Below are positions 30,994 through 39,291 of a stretch of 64,000 nt of DNA, piece by piece. Position numbers and translations under genes: made by a program. The notes beneath the pieces are model-generated. The model ran no database searches and had not been told where the DNA came from. It saw nothing but the letters and a program-made list of their open reading frames with translations. The DNA comes from Candidatus Heimdallarchaeota archaeon (lineage in GTDB: Archaea; Asgardarchaeota; Heimdallarchaeia; Hodarchaeales; Hodarchaeaceae): contig CP070695.1 in assembly GCA_020353515.1 (NCBI GenBank), forward strand, positions 2,764,155 to 2,828,154. Direction: 5' to 3'. The stretch's first letter is position 1, and the number at the start of each line of letters is the position of its first letter.

Positions 30994-31218
30994 TAATTTG
31001 ATTCCTCGGATAAACAAGGTTAGAAATTCGTTTCCTCTTACTTTTATGCTTTTAAAGAATTGTTATATTTTTATTTTGATAACTTCAACCAAAAGTCATC
31101 TTCTGAAATAGGTAGGAGAATTATGAAGATTGAAATCATGGTTGAAAAGCGGTGAATCAATAGCTAGGAAGAGAAAATTACATCGAAGTTAATATTAGAC
31201 CATTATAAGATAGTTGGG

Positions 31219-31226
31219 TATAAATA
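31219..31226 (+). promoter_or_regulatory. TATA box TATAAATA upstream of candidate RNA A
   Basis: TATAAATA is a good archaeal TATA-box match. The same eight bases occur at 49114-49121, upstream of the related segment near 49.2 kb. It is about 340 bases before the tfb start, too far to serve tfb directly, which suggests a separate transcript. Confidence 0.45.
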
Positions 31227-31309
31227 TGGATTTTTCTTTAGTTGGTGGTTGTAGGATTTTATGAGAAAATTAGTAGTATTATCTAGACCATTTTCCCATG
31301 CTTAGAATA

Positions 31310-31470
31310 CAAGTTGACCTAAATGTGGCTCTCAGGGCAAGTCATCTTCTATCTGATTTTGTAAGGTCGTTATTGGACAGAGTTCTTTTAATAATCCGAA
31401 TGTCGTGATAGTGCCACTCACAGAAACTATTCTATTGTTAAAAAGCCCATTAGCGACAATTAACTAATTT
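31310..31470 (+). ncRNA. Candidate non-coding RNA, copy A of an intergenic pair
   Basis: This non-coding segment aligns with 49165-49330. Bases 31381-31440 and 49241-49300 match at 40 of 60 positions without a gap, including CCGAATGT and TTGTTA at fixed spacing. The 47 bases from 31322 match the other copy at somewhat over half of positions. Many differences are transitions, as expected for a folded RNA, but I could not derive one shared fold. A TATAAATA box lies about 90 bases upstream. Strand is inferred from the TATA box. A decayed repeat is the main alternative. Confidence 0.35.
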
Positions 31471-31568
31471 TATTAGATATAAATGAACTTTTCCTCCTCC
31501 TATCACTCATTTTTACTCAAGTCTCTCTTTCTGTGTTTTACTTAGAAATAATAATCTCATCTTTTCTC

Positions 31569-32600
31569 ATGGTGGAAATAGTGAGATATCGCTGTCTAGA
31601 ATGTGATGGAAATCTTATTCAAACTGAAGCTGACATTGTATGTATGAATTGTGGATTAGTAGCAAACAAAATCTATGAAAAACCGACAATTCAACTAATA
31701 AAAGCTGAAAGTAGTTTTGGGAGTCAATTTGCTTCTATAAGTGAAAGGCCTAGTGCCATGAAATCATTAGGAACATACATTGGTACTTATCGGAAGAGGT
31801 TTCTAGCAGATGCAAAAGGGGCTCAATTAAAAATCCCTGCTAAACAACAATTTCGAAGGTTAAAATCTCTTAATGACATCTATCTTCACTTTAACGGCCG
31901 CCAACGAGAGTATCGTGGATATAATCTATTAACTACAATGTGTAGTATTCTACAGATAACAGATGCAGCAAAAGCTGATGCTCTTTTTTTATACCGAAGT
32001 GTGCAGTCTCATTTACATGGGGAATTAAAGCTTTCTTGTCTAATTATGGGTTCCCTTTATTTATCAATCCGATCTAGAAAAGAAAATATCGAGCTAGCTC
32101 GACTTGTTACTGCTGCTCAAAGTCGAGGTTATTTTATTCTTGGTAAAGATATAATTAAAGCGGCCTCATTAATCAGACAACACGCTAGAATTCGAATAAG
32201 TCATGTCAAATCTGAAGAGTATTTAGATAATGTAATCAGTCGCCTTCATAAAGACCGAGAAATCACAAAACAGTTACAAAAGAAAGTTTTTGTAGAAAAA
32301 GCTGAGTATTTTCGCTGTTTAAAACTTGGTGCAAAGAATTTACTAGCAAACTTTCCCCAATCTGATCGTGGAGGACGAAATCCATTTATTCTTGCAGCAG
32401 CAATTATTATAGCTTCAGATATTATGTTAGCACGACAAAATTCATTTTATCATTGCTATAAACGTAAATCTAGGAGAGGTATCTTGACACAAAAGCATAT
32501 TGCTAAGATTTTGGGCATTGCTGAATTCACATTACGTGAACACTATTTACTCTTAGCAAAACCCTTGATGGAAACAGAATTAAACAGTATTCAGGTATGA
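31569..32600 (+). CDS. tfb: Transcription initiation factor B (TFB/TFIIB)
   Basis: TFB bridges TBP, promoter and RNA polymerase. The N-terminal zinc ribbon is RYRCLECDGNLIQ with CMNCG, followed by a linker and two cyclin-like repeats. The last ends with the helix-turn-helix LTQKHIAKILGIAEFTLREHY that contacts the BRE. Using the ATG at 31569 the protein has 343 residues, but much of the first repeat and the B-reader region is divergent from standard TFBs and rich in Arg/Lys (FHCYKRKSRRG-type segments). It may be an alternative TFB. No ribosome binding site is seen, so the mRNA may be leaderless. Confidence 0.88.
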   Translation: MVEIVRYRCLECDGNLIQTEADIVCMNCGLVANKIYEKPTIQLIKAESSFGSQFASISERPSAMKSLGTYIGTYRKRFLADAKGAQLKIPAKQQFRRLKSLNDIYLHFNGRQREYRGYNLLTTMCSILQITDAAKADALFLYRSVQSHLHGELKLSCLIMGSLYLSIRSRKENIELARLVTAAQSRGYFILGKDIIKAASLIRQHARIRISHVKSEEYLDNVISRLHKDREITKQLQKKVFVEKAEYFRCLKLGAKNLLANFPQSDRGGRNPFILAAAIIIASDIMLARQNSFYHCYKRKSRRGILTQKHIAKILGIAEFTLREHYLLLAKPLMETELNSIQV

Positions 32601-32776
32601 ATATTGAAACTTATGGATAAAACTGCAAGAAAGCAATTAAGCGATAAAAAATACCTCGAAAACATGATAAACTGGAGTCCACTTCGCTGACTATTGGGAT
32701 TAAATCAAAAAATTAGGTTATTAAGACAACGTTTAATCCTAAATTACTAATTCGAGTAATTTTTTGGTGAATAATA

Positions 32777-34309
32777 ATGGCAGATCTCGAAAGAATGAAT
32801 TTAGTGGTCACAGGTCATGTTGATCATGGGAAGTCGACTGGCTTGGGTCACATGTTATTCCTACTCGGTCAGATTCATGATCCTAAAAAGAAACGACAAC
32901 CATGGCGTATTGCTGAGAGATATTTCAAAGAAAGTAAAGCCCAAGGAATGGGAAGTTGGTCATATGCATGGATTCTAGATCCCCTAATGGATGAAAGAGA
33001 GAGGGGTCTAACAATCAATGTATCTTTTATGGAATTTAAGACGAAAAATTTTATTTACAACCTTATAGATGCCCCTGGACACAGTGATTTTATAAAGAAC
33101 ATGATTACGGGAGCCTCCCAAGCAGATGCCGCAATTCTAGTAGTTTCAGCAAGAAAAGGAGAATTTGAGGATGGAACAAAGGTTGCAGGGACAGCTTCAG
33201 GTAAATATGCGAACGTTATTGGAATGACAACTGAACATATGCTTCTCCTTACGTCTCTTGGTGTGACTAATGTCGTTGTTGCAATAAACAAGATGGATGT
33301 AGTAGATTACGATCAAAAGCGGTATGAGCAGATTAAAAAATCTATTCATGGTATTTTCACAATGCTTATGACCGCACTTCAAGTAGACAATAAAGAAAAG
33401 CGACTTGAAGCAATTAAATATGTTCCTACAAGTGGTTTAGTAGGAGTGAATGTTCTTTCAAAAGACGTAACAGTAAAGAACCTTGAAGGACATATTGCAG
33501 CAGCAAAAGCTGGGAATGGTGATCCTGAATTCATTGAGTCATTAGAAAAGGAAATGGGAGACATTACAGCTGGCTTTGAGGCTTTATCTTGGTATGATGG
33601 ACCATCTCTAATCGATGCTCTCGATATACTAGAGTCTCCTGCAGTTAAAAAAGAAATGTTATCGAAACAACCAATTAGGCTTCCAATTCAGCAAACATTG
33701 AATATTGGTGGTGTGGGTACTGTTTTAACTGGTCGGGTTTCTAGTGGAATCTTAAAACCAAACTCAGAGGTAGTCATTTCTCCTACAAAGCAAAGTATCG
33801 AACCTCTTCCCATCTCTGTAAAGACTATACAGGAGTTCCATAAAGATATTCCACAAGCATTACCAGGTGACAATGTTGGATTTAATATAAAAACAAAGAA
33901 TATTGGCGCAAAGGATATTGTGAGAGGTGCTGTTGTAAGTGATCCTAATAACCCCGCAAAAGCTCTTAAACCTAATGTTGATGGTTTCTTGTCATTCGTA
34001 CTTGTTATACGTGGATTAGGTAAGAAAGGGAAGAAGAAAGGGGAACCAGCGTGGGGAATACATGAGAATTATTCTCCAGTAGTACATTGTGGTACAGCTC
34101 AGGTCGCTTGTCGTGTTACTAAAGTTCAAGAAAAAGACCAAATTTTACCAGAGGAGAGAGGAATGGTCTGGATGACTCCGTTAAGTCCTCTTGTGGTTGA
34201 ACCTTTTGACACATCCCCCGCCCTTGGACGTTTCGCCTTACGAGACTCTGGAAAGACAGTTGCGGTGGGAGTAGTTCAGAAAGTAGAGTATGGGAAATAT
34301 TCCTCTTAA
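32777..34309 (+). CDS. Translation elongation factor EF-1A, enlarged form
   Basis: This GTPase delivers aminoacyl-tRNA to the ribosome. G1 GHVDHGKST, the DERERGLTI switch segment, G3 DAPGHSDF, the ITGASQADAAILVVSA stretch and G4 NKMD are EF-1A features; domain 3 has HCGTAQVAC and LGRFALRDSGKTVAVG. It is 510 residues, about 75 longer than usual. Extra residues lie after the GEFEDG loop, between the G and second domains (around DVTVKNLEGHIAAAKAG), and in domain 3 as a lysine/glycine-rich loop (GLGKKGKKKGEP). The residue after GKST is Gly instead of Thr. A second EF-1A-like gene follows after 80 bases. ATG with GGTGA site. Confidence 0.88.
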   Translation: MADLERMNLVVTGHVDHGKSTGLGHMLFLLGQIHDPKKKRQPWRIAERYFKESKAQGMGSWSYAWILDPLMDERERGLTINVSFMEFKTKNFIYNLIDAPGHSDFIKNMITGASQADAAILVVSARKGEFEDGTKVAGTASGKYANVIGMTTEHMLLLTSLGVTNVVVAINKMDVVDYDQKRYEQIKKSIHGIFTMLMTALQVDNKEKRLEAIKYVPTSGLVGVNVLSKDVTVKNLEGHIAAAKAGNGDPEFIESLEKEMGDITAGFEALSWYDGPSLIDALDILESPAVKKEMLSKQPIRLPIQQTLNIGGVGTVLTGRVSSGILKPNSEVVISPTKQSIEPLPISVKTIQEFHKDIPQALPGDNVGFNIKTKNIGAKDIVRGAVVSDPNNPAKALKPNVDGFLSFVLVIRGLGKKGKKKGEPAWGIHENYSPVVHCGTAQVACRVTKVQEKDQILPEERGMVWMTPLSPLVVEPFDTSPALGRFALRDSGKTVAVGVVQKVEYGKYSS

Positions 34310-34389
34310 CTCTCCTCATCTACTTCTTTTTTTATGGATCTTTCTTCTTCTAAGTTAACAAACAAACCCAAAAATGGTGGTTTGAGTTT

Positions 34390-35721
34390 ATGGTTGAAAG
34401 TGATTCAACTATTTCTCTAATTTGGATTGGACATGTGGATCATGGAAAATCAACTACGCTCGGACATTTATTATTTCAAATAGGAGCCATTGATCCCAGA
34501 TCCATGGAAAAAATAAAAGAAGAAGCTGAAGAACACCAAATGGAATCGTGGCAATGGGCTTATATTCTAGATACATTACCAGAGGAAAAACAGCGGGGGA
34601 TCACTGCAGATGTTGCATTCTATCCATTTAAAACGGAAAAAAGAAATTTTATACTTATTGATGCCCCTGGACATCGTGATTTTGTGAAAAATATGATTAG
34701 AGGAGCAGCACTAGCAGATGCGTGTGTATTGGTAGTAAGTGCTGTACCTAATGACCTTAAATCTGGCTTAAAAACAGGAGGCTATCAAAATCCAGGTGGC
34801 CAGACTAGGGAACATGCCATACTTGCTTCAGTCTTGGGAATTAATCAACCCATCGTGGCAATAAATAAGATGGACTTAGTTGATTTTCAAGAAAAACGTT
34901 TTTTTCAAGCGGTCACTCGTATTAAGTCATTATTTCAAGAAATCCAATCACCTTGGGCAAAAAATATTGAAGAAATACCTTTTATCCCCATTAGTGGTTT
35001 TACTGGAGATAACTTAACCCATCCTTCTGAAAAATTACCCTGGTATTCGGGGCCGAGTTTGATTGAGGCTTTAAATTCATTAAAGGGTCGTGTAACACAA
35101 GAAGAGTTAGGAATGAGGTTTGTTACATATGATTTAGATGAGAAACATGGTTTTGGAACTTTATTATTAGGAAAAGTCCTAGGAGCACCACTAGATGTAG
35201 GAGACTCAGTCATGGTATTACCTCAAGGTATTTCAGCCGAGGTAAAGGAAGCTTGGATTCAAGAAGAAAAAACAGCACGGATTGATCCAGAAAATTATGG
35301 ATCAGTTCTATTACGAAATATAGATAAAGATTCATTAGAAGAAGGGATTGTATTAACACATGAACAGACAGATTATCGTTTTGCTTCTCTTATTCGAGCT
35401 AGATTATTAGTTCTTGAAGGAGCTTTCGTACCAGGTTCTTCTTTGATTCTTCATTGTGGAACATCTTATACAACAACACAAATCTCAACAATTATTCGGA
35501 TTTTGAAGGAAAGCCCAAAACACAAGAATATATCCCGAGATTTTGAGGGAAGAATTAATATTGCCTTCAAGGGTGAATTAATCGAAGTAGATCTTATCCT
35601 TGACTCTCCGATAGTCATTGAAAAATTTTCTGAATATCCAGAATTGGGAAGGATTATATTACGACATTCTGGACAGACTATCGCAGTTGGTATTGTTCAT
35701 GAAATAATAGAACAAAATTAA
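34390..35721 (+). CDS. Second EF-1A-family GTPase (Hbs1/eRF3-like paralogue)
   Basis: This 443-residue translational GTPase has G1 GHVDHGKSTTLGHL, the helix IDPRSMEKIKEEAEE as in aEF1A, G3 DAPGHRDFVKNM and G4 NKMDL. The G domain is closer to canonical aEF1A than its neighbour's, but domains 2 and 3 are diverged; the EF-1A HCHTAQVAC site reads HCGTSYTTTQIS. In archaea aEF1A also serves release and rescue with aRF1 and Pelota. This paralogue may have specialised for that role, as eukaryotic eRF3 and Hbs1 did; that is inference. It lies 80 bases after the first copy and converges with rps7. Confidence 0.85.
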   Translation: MVESDSTISLIWIGHVDHGKSTTLGHLLFQIGAIDPRSMEKIKEEAEEHQMESWQWAYILDTLPEEKQRGITADVAFYPFKTEKRNFILIDAPGHRDFVKNMIRGAALADACVLVVSAVPNDLKSGLKTGGYQNPGGQTREHAILASVLGINQPIVAINKMDLVDFQEKRFFQAVTRIKSLFQEIQSPWAKNIEEIPFIPISGFTGDNLTHPSEKLPWYSGPSLIEALNSLKGRVTQEELGMRFVTYDLDEKHGFGTLLLGKVLGAPLDVGDSVMVLPQGISAEVKEAWIQEEKTARIDPENYGSVLLRNIDKDSLEEGIVLTHEQTDYRFASLIRARLLVLEGAFVPGSSLILHCGTSYTTTQISTIIRILKESPKHKNISRDFEGRINIAFKGELIEVDLILDSPIVIEKFSEYPELGRIILRHSGQTIAVGIVHEIIEQN

Positions 35722-35795
35722 TCGGAAATAATTCTAAATAAAAGCTAACACATTAATTAATAATCATCAAGAGCACTGACAAGTTGAAGATCTTC

Positions 35796-36371
35796 TTATC
35801 GTGCACTTAAAGCGACACGTTCGATATCTTGTTTTCTTTTTATCGCATTAGAGTTTGGATTATTAGTAGAGGCTAAAATAAGTTGTTCAGCTAAGATTTC
35901 ATCAAAGGTTCTTACATTATTGAAAGCTGATTTCCTAACCGATTGAGCTAATAATCGTAGGGCAACATCAATCCGACGTTGAGGGGCACTATCAACAGCT
36001 GTATGATAAACAATTCCCCCATACGAGATACGTGTTGTTTCTTCTCTTGGTGCACAATTCACAATAGCATCAACGAGAACTTGAATGGGATTGTTCCCAG
36101 TTTTTAATTCAATTACTTGTAGGGCTGATTTCACAACATTAAGAGCCATGATCTTTTTTCCTGTATTCTTTCCAGGGCTCATTAATTTGTTTGCCAGACG
36201 CTCGATAATATGTACATAAGATTTATGAAATCGTTTGTGCTCATGACGCCCTGCACTATGAGGAACAAGTCTTTCGGTTAAATTGATATACCTAACAAGT
36301 CCAACATCTTTGATTTCGATATCTTTACAATCCCATAATCCAAATATCTTCATTTCTTCAAAATTAACCAT
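35796..36371 (-). CDS. rpsG: Ribosomal protein uS7
   Basis: This small-subunit assembly protein is recognised from the KSYVHIIERLANKLMSPGKNTGKK and RRIDVALRLLAQSVRKSAF stretches of archaeal S7 (S5 in eukaryotes). The 191-residue length is normal. It follows rps10 by 19 bases. In most archaea rps7 sits between rps12 and EF-2; here rps12 is 24 kb away, and the gene order is uS10 then uS7. Confidence 0.97.
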   Translation of the reverse strand: MVNFEEMKIFGLWDCKDIEIKDVGLVRYINLTERLVPHSAGRHEHKRFHKSYVHIIERLANKLMSPGKNTGKKIMALNVVKSALQVIELKTGNNPIQVLVDAIVNCAPREETTRISYGGIVYHTAVDSAPQRRIDVALRLLAQSVRKSAFNNVRTFDEILAEQLILASTNNPNSNAIKRKQDIERVALSAR

Positions 36372-36390
36372 TTTAATCTTCCACTTATCT

Positions 36391-36714
36391 CTATGTCCTT
36401 AACTCGATTTCAACAAATATTGAACGAGAAACATTTAATCTAATAATTTGTCTCATCGTTCTATCATCTGCGTCGATGTCTATTAACCGTTTATGGATTC
36501 GTAACTCGTAATCTTCCCAAGTCGCGGTGCCCTGTCCGCTTGGTGACTTTCTCACGGGTAATTTCAACTTTTTTGTAGGTAAAGGAATGGGACCTCGCAT
36601 CTTTACCCCAGACTTCTCTGCAATTCGTTTCATTTCGTCGCAGATGCCGTCAAGCTGGCCAACATCGGTACTCATTAACCTAATTCGCGCTACGGACACC
36701 AAGATTAGATTCAC
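36391..36714 (-). CDS. rpsJ: Ribosomal protein uS10
   Basis: This is the archaeal S10 (S20 in eukaryotes): ARIRLMSTDVGQLDGICDEMK near the start, then GPIPLPTKKLKLPVRKSP and the YELRIHKRLIDI segment. The start is uncertain among GTG at 36714, TTG at 36702 and GTG at 36699; the shortest form fits the family best, and GGTGA stands just upstream of the first codon. It precedes rps7. The normal partner EF-1A ends 75 bases past rps7 but on the other strand. Confidence 0.95.
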   Translation of the reverse strand: MNLILVSVARIRLMSTDVGQLDGICDEMKRIAEKSGVKMRGPIPLPTKKLKLPVRKSPSGQGTATWEDYELRIHKRLIDIDADDRTMRQIIRLNVSRSIFVEIELRT

Positions 36715-37045
36715 CTAATTGTAGATGTAATTCTTTCTGTTAGATTGCTCAAATGGGAAGTATAATTTAAAGTTATAAGGATTATTAGTTTTTACATCCT
36801 TTTTTATACCTAAATTGTATTTAACCTTTGAATTAACTTAAAAGTATCCAATTCAAAGAAGCAAAGCGTGTATTGTTTCTTCTCAACTTATCAAGCATGT
36901 GAAGTACTTCTTATCAATAAATTGAATCATTACTAAGTAATAGGAACCTTTAAGACAGAAATTACCTCAACAAAGATGTTGAAAATGATCCTAATATAAT
37001 AATATTCTGGTTATTTGAAAGTTATCATTAAAATTATAAGTAAAA
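36715..37045. other. Intergenic region between uS10 and tRNA-Ser
   Basis: About 330 AT-rich bases. The uS10-uS7 promoter should lie at its left end, where TTATAACTTTAAATTATA occurs on the minus strand near 36760-36777. I saw no open frame or RNA gene. Confidence 0.4.
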
Positions 37046-37214
37046 CGCCGGGGGAGGGAATTTCTTTCAGGATAATAACACCCTGGAATTCGAACCCTCG
37101 AGTACAATAGTACACTGGCTTTCGGTCATAGTATAAAATTTTCAATGTCTCAAGGCCAGCGCCGTTCTAAAGGGTGATGGTGAACCATTAACCCGTCCAC
37201 TTGGCTACCCCGGC
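37046..37214 (-). tRNA. tRNA-Ser(UGA) with three introns
   Basis: The acceptor stem is GCCGGGG with CCCCGGC, discriminator G. The D stem GCC/GGC encloses 39 bases instead of about 11; the excess of about 28 bases contains a strong hairpin (GGGT-ATGGT with ACCAT-ACCC). The anticodon stem CTGGC/GCCAG with loop CUUGAG-A reads UGA and has 28 bases at 37/38 (37121-37148). The variable arm is GTAC-TATT-GTAC. The T stem GAGGG/CCCTC with loop TTCGAAT is interrupted by about 29 bases at the end of the loop (37059-37087). Removing all three gives an 84-nt class II tRNA. The D-loop junction is not fixed. Confidence 0.88.
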
Positions 37215-37234
37215 AAAATGGATAGCTAGAGAAT

Positions 37235-37690
37235 TTATGGGCCAGTTTTATAGTCATACATCACAATTGTGCCTGCTGCTGCTATAATGGTGATAATGAT
37301 ACCCAAGATTAATAATGTAATGGAAGTTCGCACATCATATGCAAAACGAGTGGAATAATGAATTAAATAAAGGCCTCCTGAACCTATTCCAAAAAATAAT
37401 CCTGCGATCAAGGACTCAACCAAGAACTGTTCACTTGTAGATTTGAAAATTGGTACAAGTTGGGTGGCTGTCTGTCCCATTGGCAATGGTTGTTCTGTAA
37501 GATTGTAAAGTCCTCCAGCTAAAATAAATACTGTAACAAACAATAAGACGGCTAGAATATATTTATGAGGAGCTTCGTAGGGGAGTTCAATATCAGGAAC
37601 CCTAAAATCGATTGTAGGTCTTTTTAGACCAGGAATCCAAGGAAGTCGAGGAAAATAAGCCTTCTCTTTATCAGGTTGTTTTTTTGACAT
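37235..37690 (-). CDS. OST3/OSTC-like oligosaccharyltransferase subunit
   Basis: This 151-residue membrane protein has three hydrophobic segments: HKYILAVLLFVTVFILAGGLY, FLVESLIAGLFFGIGSGGLYL and SITLLILGIIITIIAAAGTI. Its order resembles eukaryotic OSTC/DC2 and the membrane part of OST3/OST6: a first helix ending in GG-x-Y, a loop with a PxxxG pattern, the xxQFLVESLIAGLFFGIG helix (compare the E-G-x-x-S-x-x-F helix of OSTC), and a final helix ending with a YKTG-like tail. OST3/6-type proteins are reported in Asgard archaea as eukaryote-like genes. A role in protein N-glycosylation is inferred. ATG with AAAGGT site; it follows tRNA-Ser closely. Confidence 0.68.
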   Translation of the reverse strand: MSKKQPDKEKAYFPRLPWIPGLKRPTIDFRVPDIELPYEAPHKYILAVLLFVTVFILAGGLYNLTEQPLPMGQTATQLVPIFKSTSEQFLVESLIAGLFFGIGSGGLYLIHYSTRFAYDVRTSITLLILGIIITIIAAAGTIVMYDYKTGP

Positions 37691-37912
37691 AATAATAACC
37701 TTTATACTGAGTTCAACGTTTGATCTCTAATTTACTTTTCATTCTTTAAACTGTAATTGTATTATCTTAAGTCTGAAGACAATTTGAAACTGGATTACAA
37801 TTAATTCGCCTTTAGAGGTTAATACTATCGACAAATGTACGGGATGAGGAGCAATGAGTCTAGCTTAATTTCTTTTCGAAATTAAAGTATAATTAGATTT
37901 TTAGTTAGTTTT

Positions 37913-38992
37913 CTAATTTCCTTGGATATCTGGTTTTTTTCTCTTCTTTAAAATGTTTTTAAAGTCAATATGACCCATTCCCTCAAGATCAGAAATATTG
38001 ATCACAGTCAATTGAGAAGTATCATAGAAGGAGTCAAGATTATCAAGGTTATCATCATCATCCAGAAACCAGAGCGCCTTTTTTTGAAGAAATTGTGAAA
38101 GACTTTTGATCAATAACAACCTATCAGAATCATTTTCATCATTTGAGGATGTTACACCTGTGATCACAGGATATATAGTGTCTATTTGACTTTTAGAAGA
38201 AGAATCATCTGTTATTGGTTTAGAAAGTCCATCAAAAGGTTCAGATTTAAACCAAAGGACATCAAACTCTTTATCTGCTAAATAATTCGTTATTTCCTTT
38301 TGTAAGTTTGATCGAGGTTGTTTATAATCTTTTAAGGTATGCTGACAAATATCTTTGAACTGATTTTCCAGAATGTTTAATGGAACATCTAAGTTGGTGC
38401 CTAAGATATTACTTAAAATCTTGAAATATTGTGTTCTGGGAAATCTCTCCCCCTTTTCATATTTGTAAAGTGATTGTCGGGAAATCCCAACTTTTTTCGC
38501 AAGGATCGTCATATCTAACTGTAATTGTTTTCTACGTGTTTTAAATTTCTCCTTTGAAAGATTGACATAAACTCCTCCCCGATGTGCAAATTTTGAGATT
38601 TTTGCTGATTCTAAACCCCTTTCATATTGAAGAAACATTTGTAGTGTTTTTAATGAGATTGCAGAGATATTATGTCTCCGATATAACGTTCCTTTCTTGA
38701 TGTGTTTCCTAGTTGCAGAATGTGAGATTAATAAGGGACATCCAGAGATGAGTTTTGAAATTAGTTGAAGATCGATTGAAGTCTGTTTTTTAAAAAAATC
38801 TAAATCAACAACAACTTTAGTAATAATTTTTTTAGGATTTGGTCTTAAACTCATTAAATCAGTCTTTTTTGCGATAAAATCAAAAGCATTCGATTGGAAA
38901 TTCTCGTTCCACAAAGAATAACCTGCTTTGTGAAATTCACTTTTTGTTTGAGTAATTAACCTTTCTTTAGTCATTGTTTCCTGGACTGACAT
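37913..38992 (-). CDS. Archaeal HTH transcriptional regulator (COG1395-like)
   Basis: This protein combines an N-terminal domain of about 130 residues (FDFIAKKTDLMSLRPNPKKIITKVVVDLD, then ISGCPLLISHSATR), resembling a nuclease-like alpha/beta fold, with a Cro/C1-type HTH: LQLDMTILAKKVGISRQSLYKYEKGERFP. This architecture is that of the archaeal xre-family regulators of COG1395. A variable, Ser/Asp-rich C-terminal region ends in KKRKKP. ATG at 38992 gives 359 residues. It is monocistronic, between the OST-like gene and tRNA-Ala. Target genes are unknown. Confidence 0.8.
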   Translation of the reverse strand: MSVQETMTKERLITQTKSEFHKAGYSLWNENFQSNAFDFIAKKTDLMSLRPNPKKIITKVVVDLDFFKKQTSIDLQLISKLISGCPLLISHSATRKHIKKGTLYRRHNISAISLKTLQMFLQYERGLESAKISKFAHRGGVYVNLSKEKFKTRRKQLQLDMTILAKKVGISRQSLYKYEKGERFPRTQYFKILSNILGTNLDVPLNILENQFKDICQHTLKDYKQPRSNLQKEITNYLADKEFDVLWFKSEPFDGLSKPITDDSSSKSQIDTIYPVITGVTSSNDENDSDRLLLIKSLSQFLQKKALWFLDDDDNLDNLDSFYDTSQLTVINISDLEGMGHIDFKNILKKRKKPDIQGN

Positions 38993-39184
38993 TGGATATT
39001 CCAATATTTTAACTGAAATAATAAGACCATGAGATAGGTAGACCAACCAAAACCCGAATTCGGGCTTTATGGTCATCCAAGAGTGAATCCCAGGGGAACT
39101 CCACCTTAAGAAGAAGGGGAGGATTATGATTATCCTGAATATTTATTTTTTTATAAATCTCCTTCTTATTAGCTTTCACAATGA

Positions 39185-39291
39185 TGGACCGACCGGGATT
39201 TGAACCCGGGAGCTCCGCCTTGCGAAGACGGCGTGAATGACCTGACTTCATGTAGATGCTAGTTCTCCGCATTTTATTTCACTATCGGCCC
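39185..39291 (-). tRNA. tRNA-Ala(CGC) with a D-loop intron only
   Basis: The acceptor GGGCCGA with TCGGTCC and A73 is the same as in tRNA-Ala(UGC). The anticodon stem CCGTC/GGCGG with loop UUCGCAA reads CGC (Ala) and is uninterrupted. T arm CCGGG TTCAAAT CCCGG. The D stem GTGA/TCAC encloses 42 bases (39237-39278); the expected loop is about 10-11, so an intron of roughly 31 bases lies in the D loop, containing an ATGC...GCAT hairpin. There is no intron at 37/38. The exact junction is undetermined. Confidence 0.88.

Larger units (their letters stand above)
30994..31568. other. Long divergent intergenic region between DUF655 and tfb
   Basis: About 575 bases contain no supported open frame. A clear TATAAATA box lies at 31219-31226 on the plus strand. 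About 90-250 bases downstream is a segment similar to one at 49.17-49.33 kb (listed separately as a candidate RNA). The rest is AT-rich and featureless. Confidence 0.5.

Noticed and set aside
33055..33564. Minus-strand open frames opposite the EF-1A gene
   Set aside because: They are antisense shadows of a well-recognised gene with no own ribosome binding site.
39009..39272. Minus-strand open frame of 87 codons
   Set aside because: It runs through the tRNA-Ala(CGC) gene and into the HTH regulator gene; translation is not protein-like.
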